DNA from: Pontibacter sp. HSC-14F20
GTDB taxonomy: Bacteria > Bacteroidota > Bacteroidia > Cytophagales > Hymenobacteraceae
NCBI RefSeq assembly: GCF_019599265.1
Contig: NZ_JAHZTC010000005.1
Span: 124,001 to 188,000 of the forward strand
Direction: 5' to 3'
Length of the DNA: 64,000 nt
Every line of letters begins with the position of its first letter. Position 1 is the first letter of the stretch. Below, piece after piece: positions 8,719 through 19,700 of the stretch. The notes below the pieces were generated by a model. The model did not search any database. It was not told the DNA's origin and saw only the letters and a list, made by a program, of their open reading frames with translations. The translations under genes were made by a program, and so were the position numbers.

Positions 8719-11537
8719 TTACCCCTTATCCCCTATCTTCCCAAATCAACTTGTATGTTGAAAACAAGATACAGGAAATGGACGCACGGAGGCAGGAACA
8801 AACCGCACAGGTTATTTTGGAGAGGCTCGCTCACCAGCCCGGCCTTATCTTAGCTGATGAAGTCGGCATGGGGAAAACCTTTGTCTCCCTGGCTGTGGCC
8901 GTCACCGTGGCGCTTGCCGACAAGCAAAAGCGGCCTGTCGTTATTATGGTCCCTTCTAAATTGCTGGATAAATGGGAAAGGGACTTTAACGTGTTTGCCC
9001 ATAGTTGCTGGCGTGGCAGGGGCGAATTTCCCCTTAGGAGTGCCAAGGCAAGGGATGCCGCTGCCTTCCTCAAGCTACTAGATGATCCGGAAGATAGCCG
9101 GAAGCAAATCATTTTCCTCAACCAGGGAGCCATGCACCTTGGCTTGCAGGATGTCTTTATCAAGGTGACTTTTGTGAAGCATGCTCTCTTTGGCAAGCAT
9201 CACACGGAGGAGCTTAAGAAGGGGCTGGCAAAACACCTGGGGCAAATACTTAATTCCAGGAAGCACTTTGAGAGACAATGCCCAGATTTCTTCGCCATCC
9301 TTCTCAGTAACAAAACAAAGCACTGGCGCAGTCTTCTAGAGAAAAAGGGAATCTACTTAGCGGATGACCCCGTTCCAAAAGCGGTCACGAATGTCCTGAA
9401 AGAATTTAGCCGCACCAGCTTGCAAAACTTGTTTCATGCATTAGATGAGTTCACCCCCCGAAGGGCTTCCGCTACACTGGAGGAACGGGTATACCAAGCA
9501 CGGCAGGTGCTCAATGCTGAAATGGCAAAGGTCTGGAAAAAGTGCCTCTCTGAACTGGATGAGCGCCTACCCCTGTTAATTCTGGATGAGGCGCATCACC
9601 TCAAGAACGGCAGAACGCAGCTCGCCTCCTTATTCCAAAGCAGTGATTCCGCCAAAGATGCATCCTACTACAGTGCAGATGGCGCCCTGGCAGGTACCTT
9701 TGAGCGTATGCTATTCCTGACCGCAACCCCCTTCCAGCTGGGTCATTATGAGCTGTGTAATGTACTAGATAGGTTTCAAGGGATAGCCTGGGACACTGCA
9801 GACGCCCCTGAAGGGGGGAAAGAGCGCTATGAAACGCAAATTGAAGCACTTCGTCGTAGACTGGATGAAAACCAGTACGCCGTTCTTCAGCTGGAGCGGC
9901 ATTGGCGGAAGCTCAGGCTTTCTGATATGGAGCTTCAAGGTCAGCGGTATACCTGTCCAGACAGGTGGTGGGCAGCGGTTTGTGAGGCTGAGGATAAAAC
10001 CGACTCTACCCATGAGCTGCTCTCGCTTTATAACCGTGCTAAAGCTAAAAAAGACAAGGCAGAAGAGCTCCTGCGGGGCTATGTGATCCGGCATATTAGG
10101 TCACGCAAAATCCATACAGCGGATGCGACCGTGGACAGAAGACTGGAGGTGTCGGGCAAGGCTATCTCCACAAACATGCCCCTTTCGCAGCACGTAGGCG
10201 GTTTGGAATTAACACCGGATGCCCTTCTCCCTTTCCTGCTGGCAGCCCGCTACACCGCCTGTACCCCTGAGCAAAGGCCTGTCTTTGCAGAAGGCCTCTC
10301 CTCCAGCTTTGAAGCATTTCGGGACACCCGTAAAAAGGATTTGAAAAGCGTACTGGACGCTGATGCTGAAGAGGGTGGCAGCACAATGGCCATGAGTGAT
10401 AAGGACCACTGGTACCTAAGCCAAATCAACAACGCGATCGGTTATACCAAACAACAAGAGGGAAGCGCTCATCCGAAAATGAAGGCCACGGTCACCAAGG
10501 CGCTGGACCTTTGGGAAAAAGGCGAAAAAGTACTGATCTTTTGCCACTATATCGCCACTGCCAAGGCCTTACGATCACATGTCTCCAAAGAAATGCGCAA
10601 ACGCATCAGGGACCATGCAGCAGAAAAGTTAACATGTGACGCGGAGGAGGTGTGGGACCAATTGGATATAATTGGCAAGAGGTTCTTTCGAGAGGATAGT
10701 CTGCTGCGGAAAACCATAGCAGAAGAGATCGATGCACTCCTTTTACCTTTTCCTAGCCTCCAGGAGTACATTGCCCCACTACAGGAGCTGGTTAGAAGGT
10801 ACTTAAGAACACCGTCTTTCCTTGTCCGCTTCTATCCCTTGAATCACACCGTGCGAGATGACGAGGCAATACGCCTCGCCTTCTCCAACAAAGATGATAG
10901 TGGGCTAAGCCTACGCCAGATGCTACAGCAGTTTTTTAAATTTCTCGAGGATAGAGGGCCTGAAGAAAGGAAGGAATACATTGACACCTTGAATAGCATA
11001 CAGTCCGGGGGAATCCTCAGCCGCGAGATAGCCGAGCACTATGAGGTAGATGAAGTCGATGAGACAGACAAAGAAGTGGTGCTGCCCAATGTGCGCTTGG
11101 TATATGGTGCGACAAAGCAGGAGACGCGCCGGAAGCTAATGCTCACCTTCAACACCCCGTTTTATCCCGACATTCTGATCGCTTCCAGTGTCATGGCCGA
11201 AGGTGTAGACCTGCACCTGAACTGCCGATACATCATTCACCATGACCTCTGTTGGAACCCCAGCACCTTGGAGCAAAGAACAGGGCGGGTAGACCGTATT
11301 GGAGCAAAAGTTGAACAAACAGGCAAATCCATCCATGTGTACCTGCCCTACATTGCTGAAACACAGGATGAAAAAATGTTTCGGGTGGTGAAAGACCGGG
11401 AGAGATGGTTTAAGGTCGTGATGGGAGAAAAGCTTACTATTAACGCTCGGACTGCCGAGGAACTTGCCGATAGTATTCCCTTGCCTGAAGCGATTACCGG
11501 GGCGCTTTCTTTTCATTTGGAGGTAGCCAAACAATAA
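8715..11537 (+). CDS. SNF2/SF2 DEAH-box helicase of the PLD operon
   Basis: 940 residues. Walker A is in LADEVGMGKTFVSLA (about residues 47-60), the DEAH box in LLILDEAHHLKNG near 290, motif III-like LTATPF near 335, and the C-terminal RecA domain ends in WNPSTLEQRTGRVDRIG near 850, the arginine-finger motif VI of SNF2/RapA-like ATPases. A large helical insert (about 440-760) separates the lobes. Such proteins translocate along double-stranded DNA. The gene is translationally coupled to the PLD gene (ATGA overlap at 8715) and ends 61 bp before the nuclease gene. It is the probable motor of the system, with the PLD protein or the nuclease as effector; that division of labour is inferred. Confidence 0.92.
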   Translation: MITPYPLSSQINLYVENKIQEMDARRQEQTAQVILERLAHQPGLILADEVGMGKTFVSLAVAVTVALADKQKRPVVIMVPSKLLDKWERDFNVFAHSCWRGRGEFPLRSAKARDAAAFLKLLDDPEDSRKQIIFLNQGAMHLGLQDVFIKVTFVKHALFGKHHTEELKKGLAKHLGQILNSRKHFERQCPDFFAILLSNKTKHWRSLLEKKGIYLADDPVPKAVTNVLKEFSRTSLQNLFHALDEFTPRRASATLEERVYQARQVLNAEMAKVWKKCLSELDERLPLLILDEAHHLKNGRTQLASLFQSSDSAKDASYYSADGALAGTFERMLFLTATPFQLGHYELCNVLDRFQGIAWDTADAPEGGKERYETQIEALRRRLDENQYAVLQLERHWRKLRLSDMELQGQRYTCPDRWWAAVCEAEDKTDSTHELLSLYNRAKAKKDKAEELLRGYVIRHIRSRKIHTADATVDRRLEVSGKAISTNMPLSQHVGGLELTPDALLPFLLAARYTACTPEQRPVFAEGLSSSFEAFRDTRKKDLKSVLDADAEEGGSTMAMSDKDHWYLSQINNAIGYTKQQEGSAHPKMKATVTKALDLWEKGEKVLIFCHYIATAKALRSHVSKEMRKRIRDHAAEKLTCDAEEVWDQLDIIGKRFFREDSLLRKTIAEEIDALLLPFPSLQEYIAPLQELVRRYLRTPSFLVRFYPLNHTVRDDEAIRLAFSNKDDSGLSLRQMLQQFFKFLEDRGPEERKEYIDTLNSIQSGGILSREIAEHYEVDEVDETDKEVVLPNVRLVYGATKQETRRKLMLTFNTPFYPDILIASSVMAEGVDLHLNCRYIIHHDLCWNPSTLEQRTGRVDRIGAKVEQTGKSIHVYLPYIAETQDEKMFRVVKDRERWFKVVMGEKLTINARTAEELADSIPLPEAITGALSFHLEVAKQ

Positions 11538-11598
11538 CGGGCAAAGAAAGCCTTATTGAAACCACAGACAACCAGACAAAACACCAAAACAAGCACCC

Positions 11599-13059
11599 AT
11601 GGGACATGCAACACCTGGAGATGAGACACAGGTTGAAATTGCCGCTCCTTCTCGAGAAAATTTTTGGCTAAACTTCATGGATTCTCTGAGACAAGTAGAA
11701 GGCGAGAAAGCAAAAGAGCGTGTAGTGCTTCATAAGATTCTCAAAACGCTTAGTCTCCTTACCCATGAGAGCAGCATCAAGGAAAACACACTCGCCCAAT
11801 TTTCTAAGGAACGCTTTAATATCCTTAGCTGCCTGACGGCACATCACCTCGAGGAGCTTCACTCAAACTTTATCGCTTACTTACTGGATCCGCAGGAATT
11901 ACACCACTGCGGCAGCCTGTTCTTAGAACTGTTTCTGGCAACGCTCAAAATTATACCAGGCATTGAAGAACAGCTCGCTGATGTGGTGCTGGAGGTAGGA
12001 AGCTTTCAAGTCAATAAGGAAAAGTATATCGGCAGATCCACTCAGGGTGACATCTACGGGTTCATCGATATTTACCTAGAATCGGCAACCCTCAACATTG
12101 CCATTGAAAATAAAATCAAAGCAGGAGAACAGGCTGATCAGATCAAAAGGTACAGCCAGTATTGTAAAACACAGGGGAAAAGATACTTGGTGCTTTACCT
12201 CACCCTAGAAGGTGTAGGCTCCCTTCAAGCCGGCGATGAGCCTTACTACAAGCTGTCATACCGAGAACACATTGTCACCTGGCTGGAGACATGTATCAAA
12301 GAAACGTGGAAATACCCCTTGGTATACGCCGGGATCCACTACTATCAAAATCTATTAAAACACAACATCCTCCATCTTCCACATCATACCACTCTCATGG
12401 ATATCAAAGACTTTTTACTAAAAGAAGAAAATCTGCTCTTCCTAAAATACTGGGAAGAGATCAAAGCGGCAGAGAGCCCCATTACGGAGCACTACAGAAG
12501 CCTATTCTTTGTCGCTGTCGCTAAAGAACTGCAGAAAAGACAGTATCAAACACAGACTGTCAAAGGCATTGTCAATCTAATTCCTGCCAGTGAAGTGGTT
12601 AAGACAGGCTGCAGTGGTTTCATCTTTACTGATCCTGACTATGTCCTGGATATAGACCAAGTGCATCAACTATATTTCAACATAGAACACAACAAGAAGG
12701 CGTTGTCGTTCGGCCTCTTCGGAATTAAAATAACAGAAGAGGGTCAGAGAAATACATTCCTGTATGGCGAAAAGCTCGCAGCGAGCAAAGTTATGAGCAA
12801 ACTCTCAGCTAGCATTCCCGGTTTGACCTACTCGGAATATTGGCTAGCGCTCAAAGAGTATATTGCCTTGGATAAAGGAAACAGCTTCTACTCTCCTAGC
12901 CTGAACTATGACCTTGCCACCCGAATGGATGAAATCGTGCAGGAATTTGTGGAGCAGGTCGAAGTTTATCTAGCTGCCTGGGCAGAAGGGATAAAGCAAC
13001 TAAAGGCAGAAATGGAACCGGCAGCAAACCTCCCTACGCATCCTACGCTACCTTCATAA
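11599..13059 (+). CDS. PD-(D/E)XK nuclease family protein (PDDEXK_4-like)
   Basis: 486 residues. The family pattern is visible in order: HSNFIAYLLDPQELHHCGSLF near residues 92-112, GFIDIYLES with Asp near residue 155, then NIAIENKIKAGEQADQIKRY near 170-190. The D...ENK residues form the PD-(D/E)XK catalytic core of PF14281-type proteins, which occur as accessory nucleases in many defence islands. The C-terminal half is unclassified. Only 61 bp separate it from the helicase, so it may be the fourth gene of that operon. It has no membrane segment. The protein is intact and its decayed relative follows directly, so the pair may represent replacement or duplication. Confidence 0.85.
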   Translation: MGHATPGDETQVEIAAPSRENFWLNFMDSLRQVEGEKAKERVVLHKILKTLSLLTHESSIKENTLAQFSKERFNILSCLTAHHLEELHSNFIAYLLDPQELHHCGSLFLELFLATLKIIPGIEEQLADVVLEVGSFQVNKEKYIGRSTQGDIYGFIDIYLESATLNIAIENKIKAGEQADQIKRYSQYCKTQGKRYLVLYLTLEGVGSLQAGDEPYYKLSYREHIVTWLETCIKETWKYPLVYAGIHYYQNLLKHNILHLPHHTTLMDIKDFLLKEENLLFLKYWEEIKAAESPITEHYRSLFFVAVAKELQKRQYQTQTVKGIVNLIPASEVVKTGCSGFIFTDPDYVLDIDQVHQLYFNIEHNKKALSFGLFGIKITEEGQRNTFLYGEKLAASKVMSKLSASIPGLTYSEYWLALKEYIALDKGNSFYSPSLNYDLATRMDEIVQEFVEQVEVYLAAWAEGIKQLKAEMEPAANLPTHPTLPS

Positions 13060-13135
13060 AAGCATGAAACGAACAAAGCAGCTTGCATGCCACTTTACAC
13101 ATTGCTCACCCATGATCTGCCTATTGAACTAGTCT

Positions 13136-14342
13136 ATGCAAAATTTATTAGATAATGTCGGTGCCATTCACCATAAGTACCAAAAACTAGAGAAGCAGGA
13201 AGGCTTTAATATTTTCTCCGTCCTGAGAAGCCACTCAGATGAAGTACGTGTGCACTCTAGGTTCATCGCTGAACTATTGAACCCGAAGGGATCGCATGGG
13301 CAGGGCACGTTATTCTTGAACCTATTTCTCAACGAGTTAGAATTTCCCCACTCAAGTTATACAAAAGCTTAAGTCCATAAGGAGCACAAAAATATAGACA
13401 TTCTCATCCGGCTGGACAACAAAGCCCTCATCATAGAAAATAAGATCTGGGCCTCCGATCGGAAGCACCAGCTTCAAACTTATTATGAGGTCATGCGGGA
13501 GGAAGGTTATAGGGATGAGGACATAAAAGTCATCTATTTAACCTTAAGCGGCCGTGGCTCCACAACCTACAACAGAGGGAATTTAGATAAGGACTCAATC
13601 CAGCTTATCTCCTATAAAAGTAATACCCTACAATGGCTGGAGGCATGCCAGCGGCAAACAACGGAACTGCCTATCCTCCACCAAACCCTACAACAATACG
13701 AAGATATCATCAGACAATTAACCGGCAACACGATGCGTGATAGCGAAAGAGCGGAGGTCATAGAGCTCCTAAGAACAGACGATAACATTTTAAAGGCAGC
13801 CAAGATAGTAGAGGCATGGGAAGAAGTCAGAATGGAACTTTTGGAAGGAGTTGAAAGCGCTGATCAAAGAGGAAAAGCGCTACCCTATTCTTCCTGCAAG
13901 AGAGGTAAACCATGAACTCGTGCGAAAACAAGTCACAGGGAAAAAGAAAGGCAGCGCTTCCTATGGCATCATGCTCCAGCTGGCAACTTCTGGTCCTGAC
14001 AAGATTTGTCTATACATCCAGCGAGGGAAAAACGACCTGTACTACGGCATCACCGCCTTAGATAAAAAGGGGAACAGGGAAATCAGCTGCACTCCTACGT
14101 ATTTGCCTCTTGCTCACAGCATCAGGCACTTGAATGATAAGCAGGAACAAAGGTGGATTGGTAAAAAATATTTTTCCAACCCGATTAACTTTACCCTGTT
14201 CCGGAATGAAACAACGCTGCGTCTGATCCAGCCGGATTTTAGACAAAACTACGTAGAGGCCTTATGGGATGAGATTAAAGCGTATCTAAAAGCATGTGAA
14301 TCGGAGATAGTAGCCCATCATGCAAGTACTGTCCCTGCTTAA
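13136..14342 (+). pseudogene. Decayed second PDDEXK_4-like nuclease
   Basis: Three pieces of one gene. Piece 1 (13136-13372) carries VHSRFIAELLNPKGSHGQGT, the same N-terminal motif as the neighbour, and ends at a TAA at 13370. The same frame continues with NIDILIRLDN and ALIIENKIWASDRKHQLQTYY, the catalytic D...ENK core, up to 13915. Around 13850 the homology moves to another frame (LKALIKEEKRYPILPAREV onward) that runs to 14342. So there is one nonsense codon and one frameshift; the spacing before NIDILI also looks short, suggesting a small deletion. No single frame gives a complete protein. Sequencing error is possible, but two independent lesions make true decay more likely. Confidence 0.8.
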
Positions 14343-14664
14343 GTGTAGCGGTTTCGCCAAGAATTCTGAGCTTGACTATCGAACACAGAACTTCATATGG
14401 TATAGCTCTTTTCTCCCCAGCGCATTACATAAACCGGCATTTTAAACTCAAAATTATATATATTCTTATATATTTGTTAAAACAGGATATACTTTAGTCA
14501 TTCACTACATATTTCCTAACGCTATTTCATAAGCGCTAGGAGATTGCAATTATAGATTGAGTTCTCGGGGCTGCTCACTCTATGAGGAATAGAATTTTGT
14601 AGCCGTTACTATGACTCAGTTGCATCAGGTGCCCAGAAGATCAACGCCCAACTCCATCACTTAA
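14343..14664. promoter_or_regulatory. Upstream region of the Wadjet operon
   Basis: 322 bp of AT-rich DNA before jetA. A TATATTTG at 14469-14476 fits the Bacteroidota -7 consensus TAnnTTTG on the plus strand, but I see no clear -33 TTTG at the right distance, and the start codon is 190 bp further on. Nothing else stands out. The jetABCD promoter must lie here or in the decayed nuclease gene. Confidence 0.3.
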
Positions 14665-16134
14665 ATGGAAACATTACTTAAATCAAAATCGCTGACGGAT
14701 ACCTCTGTCAGCTTAAAGCTGCTCAGGGCCAGGCAACTTCCCTTGATTGTCGCTTTCCTGTTTAAAGCCTTCAAGCAAACGCAGGAGGTCACGGTTCCTT
14801 ATCAGCATTTGCTGCAACAGCTTGGGGATTATCTAGAAGAGCACAATTACAGCGAAGAGGACGAGGAAACACATCCTGAACGCTTCTTTTCGGATTATGC
14901 AGATCGGGCCAAACTGTACCTCGACCGATGGATTGATGCCCATTACCTCCGCAACGTGGTCGATGAGTCCACCAAAGAGCCCTATGTGCTCTTGACAAAG
15001 CATACAGAGAAGGTTTTTCAGGTATTGGAGCTTCTCAAGGAAAAGGAATTCGTCGGTACCGAGTCCAAGTTCAAGGACATCTTCCATAAGCTACGCGATC
15101 TAGTCGAGCATGCGAACCCCGATCAGGAAAAGCGCCTTGCCGAACTGGAGAAAAAGAAACTGGCCATTGAGGAAGAGATCAGAAAAATCAAGGTAGATGG
15201 CTATGTCAGCACCTATGAGGACTATCAAATCAAGTCCCGGTTCGAGGAGGTCAATCGTCTTGCCAATGACTTGATGGGTGATTTCAAAGAAGTGGAGGAT
15301 AACTTCAAGGAAATCACGCAAAAAATATACGAGAAACAGCAGCAACATGGCTTGAGCAAGGGCCAGCTGCTAGCGGATACCTTTGATGCGCTCTATGCCT
15401 TAAAGAACACAGACCAAGGGAAAAGTTTCTACGCCTTCTGGCACTTTATGCTGGATGAGGAGAGTCAGCAGGAACTTCAACAGCTGACAAAGGAAGTCTA
15501 TCATATACTGGAAGAACGAGAGATCGAAATCTCTTCCAGGTTTCTTAAAAAGTTAAAACCCTTCCTCCACACGGCTGCCCGCAAAGTGCTGGATAAAAAC
15601 AAACTGCTGGCTGATAAGCTGTCGCGTGAGATCATGGCCAAGAATCAGTTGGAGACGCGCAAATTCCGTGAGCTGATGGCAGCCATTCGCCAGCTTGCCC
15701 TCCAACGGCTTTCCTCCACCCAAGAGCGAGACACCTACCTCGCCTTAGCGGAAAACCCGAAGGTATACCTTCCACTGGAGCGTAAGCTAAGTGACAAGCC
15801 TGTCACCAACACACACGTTGCCTCGCCGACAGAGGCAGCACTCCAATTAGAGGACATCGAGGACTTTGCCAAGCTTTACCAAGCAGACCTGATCGACAAA
15901 GCCAAACTACTGCGTAATATATACCAGCTGCTGCAAGAACGCTCCCAGGTATCCTTGAAAGAAGTAGTGGAGCACGCCGGTATCACCAAAGGCCTTGCCG
16001 AGCTGCTAGCGTATCTCACACTTGTGAATAGCTCTGAAAAGTTTTTCATCAATAACCACACCCGGGAGATCATTCTTTTTGACCCATTAGCAGGAAAGTA
16101 CCTAGAAGTGCCACAAGTCCTATTTACCGCCTAA
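14665..16134 (+). CDS. jetA: Wadjet protein JetA (DUF3375, MukF/kleisin-like)
   Basis: 489 residues, the kleisin-like subunit of the Wadjet SMC complex. The conserved DUF3375 landmarks are present: an N-terminal helical block (SLKLLRARQLPLIVAFL), a winged-helix region with YLDRWIDAHYLRNVV and YVLLTKHTEKVFQVLELL, then EFVGTESKFKDIFHKLRDLV near residues 128-148, followed by a long coiled-coil region and a C-terminal domain. Type I Wadjet systems use exactly this DUF3375 JetA. JetA bridges the JetC heads and binds JetB. It is the first gene of the compact jetABCD operon, 3 bp before jetB. Confidence 0.93.
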   Translation: METLLKSKSLTDTSVSLKLLRARQLPLIVAFLFKAFKQTQEVTVPYQHLLQQLGDYLEEHNYSEEDEETHPERFFSDYADRAKLYLDRWIDAHYLRNVVDESTKEPYVLLTKHTEKVFQVLELLKEKEFVGTESKFKDIFHKLRDLVEHANPDQEKRLAELEKKKLAIEEEIRKIKVDGYVSTYEDYQIKSRFEEVNRLANDLMGDFKEVEDNFKEITQKIYEKQQQHGLSKGQLLADTFDALYALKNTDQGKSFYAFWHFMLDEESQQELQQLTKEVYHILEEREIEISSRFLKKLKPFLHTAARKVLDKNKLLADKLSREIMAKNQLETRKFRELMAAIRQLALQRLSSTQERDTYLALAENPKVYLPLERKLSDKPVTNTHVASPTEAALQLEDIEDFAKLYQADLIDKAKLLRNIYQLLQERSQVSLKEVVEHAGITKGLAELLAYLTLVNSSEKFFINNHTREIILFDPLAGKYLEVPQVLFTA

Positions 16135-16137
16135 CCT

Positions 16138-16728
16138 ATGCAACACACCAACCCCGCCGTGGCGCCCTACGCCAAAGTAGCCGCCAAGCTGCTACAAGGC
16201 CCCGTATTCGAAGATCAAGCGGATCTGTGGGAGGACCTGATCCGCTACCAAGTAGAGCTCACACGATATTTCGAGCAAATCGCACTAGAGCTCATCATCG
16301 ATACCCGCGATGGCTACAGTTACTTAAAACAAATGGAGCTGGATGATAACGGCAGCACCATTGGCTTGGTCAGACGCATGCCCCTGAGCTATGAGCTGAG
16401 CCTCGTCTGCGTCCTCCTGCGCGAGTGGATCGAGGAGTTTGAGTTAGACGACTTGGATGCTGCGCGCCTGTACATCACCCCCAAGCAGTTTCGGGACAGA
16501 ATGGACATGTTCTTTCAGGAGAGAACCAACGAGCTCAAGTTCATCAAAGAGCTGAACAGCCACCTAGAGGCCTGTGAGAAAATGGGCTTTCTGAAGCTCG
16601 TTTTCAAAGAGTCCCTAGACAAGGATGACTACCGTTACGAAGTACGGCGCATCCTAAAAGCCCGCATCACCAACGATGAATTGGCACATTTTAAAACACA
16701 ATTAGAGGAAGATGTACAGTCTCTTTAG
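16138..16728 (+). CDS. jetB: Wadjet protein JetB (DUF4194, MukE/KITE-like)
   Basis: 196 residues, the KITE-type winged-helix subunit that binds JetA in the Wadjet SMC complex. The motif LSYELSLVCVLLREWIEEFEL and the following RDRMDMFFQERTNELKFI fit the DUF4194/MukE-like family, whose usual length is 190-230. The start ATG lies 3 bp after the jetA stop and the end overlaps jetC by 17 bp, so expression of the three is tightly coupled. Confidence 0.92.
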   Translation: MQHTNPAVAPYAKVAAKLLQGPVFEDQADLWEDLIRYQVELTRYFEQIALELIIDTRDGYSYLKQMELDDNGSTIGLVRRMPLSYELSLVCVLLREWIEEFELDDLDAARLYITPKQFRDRMDMFFQERTNELKFIKELNSHLEACEKMGFLKLVFKESLDKDDYRYEVRRILKARITNDELAHFKTQLEEDVQSL

Positions 16729-19700
16729 CAATAAGCCCAGCGAATCCGGTTACAGACTTCATAGATATGAGATTTGGAATTGGGGAACCTTTGACCGTGA
16801 AGTCTACACCCTGGAGCCAGGCGGAGAGAGCTCCTTGCTGATTGGTCCCAACGCTTCTGGCAAAACCACCTTGGTAGATGGTTTGCTGACGCTCTTGGTC
16901 CCTGAACGCCGAATGCGCTTCTACAATCAGACGGCTGGCGCGAAGGGAGAGCGCTCAGAAGAAAGTTATGTGCTGGGGGAGTACGGGGAAGCGGAGAATG
17001 CAGAAACCAAAGCAAGGGAGATTAAACGGCTGCGAAGCGACAAACAACAGGCCCAGTCCGTGCTTTTGGCCGTGTTTCAAAATGAAGCCAGCTTTGTCAC
17101 GCTCGCGCAGGTGCGGTGGTTCGCCGGTGGTGAGCTCAAAAGAACTTTTATCCTGGCACATAAGGACCTCTCCATCGTGGACGACTTCTCTAGCCTGGAC
17201 AGCAATGGAGAGTGGAAAAAGAGACTGAAGCAGGCCTATGCCAAGCAGAGCGCCAAAGCGCATATTCATTTGACAGACAGCCCGGGAGAGTACGGGCGTC
17301 TCATGCGCAAAACATTTGGGATGTTGTCAGAAAAGGCCCACACGCTCTTCAGTCAGACCATAGGGCTCAAGGTGCTCGGCAACCTGGATGAATTTGTGCG
17401 GATGCAGATGCTGGAGGAAAAGGATGCGGAGGGGGAATTCCAGAAAATCAAAGACTACTTTAAGACGCTCAACGACGCGCACCTGGCCATCGTGAAGGCC
17501 CACCGGCAAATCGAGCTATTGGCGCCTATTCGTGCTAAGCATGTGTTACTGTCCTCCTTAAAGGCAGATCAACTGCAGCAAGAAACGTATCAGTCCGCGC
17601 TCCCCCTCTGGTTTGCCCTGAAACAAAAGCAACTGGTGGGGGATTTCATCAAGCAAAAGCAGCAGGAACGTGCTGTCACGGAGGCTGCCATCCAGCAGCA
17701 AGAAGAGGCCGAGGCAGCACTATCCAATATAGAAAGGGAGCTGGATATCCAAATCCGCAACGATGAAGTGGGAAAACGAATCGCCGATCTGGAAAACCAA
17801 AACAGAAACCTCACAGCAGAAAAGAGAAACCGCGAGCACGAACTGCAGCGCTATAACGCCTTAGCGGAAGCGCTCGACTTACAGCAAAACCCGGACACGG
17901 TGGCACTGTTTGAGGACCAGCGTCAGGAAGCGGTGGAGAAAAGGGAGAAGCTCAACGAATTCCTTCAACACTGCAAACACCAGGAATTTGAAGCCCAAAC
18001 GCGTAGCAATAGCCTCCAGTTGCAATTCAAGGGTGTTACCGATGAGCTAGAGCAGCTGCGATCACAGAAAAACAACATCACAGGACGCACGGCGGCAATC
18101 CGGAATGAACTTCTCCAACAGCTTGAGCTGACAGTGCATGAAATGCCTTTTTTCGGGGAACTTATCAAAGTAAAGGAAGAAGCAAAATCCTGGGAACCCG
18201 CTATTGAGCGGCTTTTACGTGATTTCGCTTTACAGATTGGCGTACCGGAGCCTTATTACGAGCAGGTAAATGCTTATGTCCAGCAACATAACCTCCAAGG
18301 GCGCATCACTTACCAAAAAATAAATAGCAAACAATCCGCCCCTCCCCTCTTTCAGCAAGCGGGGGAAAAAGAACTCATCCACAAACTTGCGTTTAAAGAA
18401 GGGAGCTATAGGGATTGGCTTACAAACGAAATCCAAACCAACTTTGGGTTTATCTGCACCGAGAACATGAGGGAATGGAGCCTTTGTGAGAAAGCAGTGA
18501 CCAAAACAGGCCTGATCAAACAGGGTAATCGCCATGAAAAAGATGATCGCCCAGAAAGGCTGAGCCGCGAGCATTATGTGCTCGGCTGGGATAATAAGGA
18601 AAAGATTGCCCTCCTGCAAAGCCAGGCCGAATTGCTCCATACGCAGCTCACAGAAGTACAGCAGCAGATCACTCATTTTGAAAAGCGGCAACAGAAAGCG
18701 ACAAACCATGTGGCCGATCTGAACCGTCTCATTGACATACAAGCATTTGAAAAAATTAACTGGTGGGATATAGCTGAAAAAATACAGGCCAATGCAGCAT
18801 CCATCGCCGAACTAAAGCAGGCGAACGACAAAGTAAAGGCGCTGAAAGAACAGCAGCAGGTCGTGCTTGGTCAGCTGCAGGCGGTAAAACAACACTTGAA
18901 AGTTTTAAATAACAGGCTTCACACCCTATCCTTGGACCTGGAGGAGAAGCAGCGGAAGCTGCACGAGGCCGAAAACACCATTTCTCATTATCCTGGTACG
19001 GCCAATGCGGAGAACCTGTCCCGCTTCGAGCAGGCTTTTGTAAAAGATACAATAGTTGACCTGGCTACCCTGGCATCTCTTCAATATGAAGTAAGGGGGA
19101 CGATACAAAAGCAGTTGGATAACTTGAAAAACGCCATCCGCAAAGAGGAAAGTGCAGCAGAAGGGCTGATGCGAAAGTTTAAAACACCGGATACGGCCAT
19201 CGCAACAATGTTTCCTGATTGGCATGTGGACACGCACCGGTTATCGGAAAGCGTGGAGTTTATAGAGGACTACATTGCCCTGCTAACGCGTATCGAATCA
19301 CAGGAACTGGTGAAGTACAAGCAGCAGTTCAAGAAATACCTAGACGAGGAAATGATCACCATGATGAGTGACCTTCAAGTTTGGCTCTACAAACAGGAAG
19401 ATGAAATCAAGGAGAAAATAGATGTGCTGAACGGTTCCCTGCACCAGATCAACTTTAAAAACAATCCCCCTACCTTCATCAAATTACAGGCTGAGGAAGA
19501 CTACTCGCCGCATGTCAGGGATTTCAAGCTGCGCTTAAAGACTTGGCAGCCGAACATGGCAGAATACCAGCGTACGCAGGATGATACCATCTTAGAAGAA
19601 AGCTTTAACAAGATCAAATCCCTGCTGGATGATTTGACAGCGAGCGAGAGTATCAGAAAAGAGGTGATGGATGTGCGCAACTGGTTTAAGTTTAAAGCCG

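Noticed and set aside
5328..11537. Classical DISARM system
   Set aside because: PLD and helicase proteins are present, but no DUF1998 (DrmB), no DNA methylase, and the helicase is SNF2/RapA-like in its motif VI.
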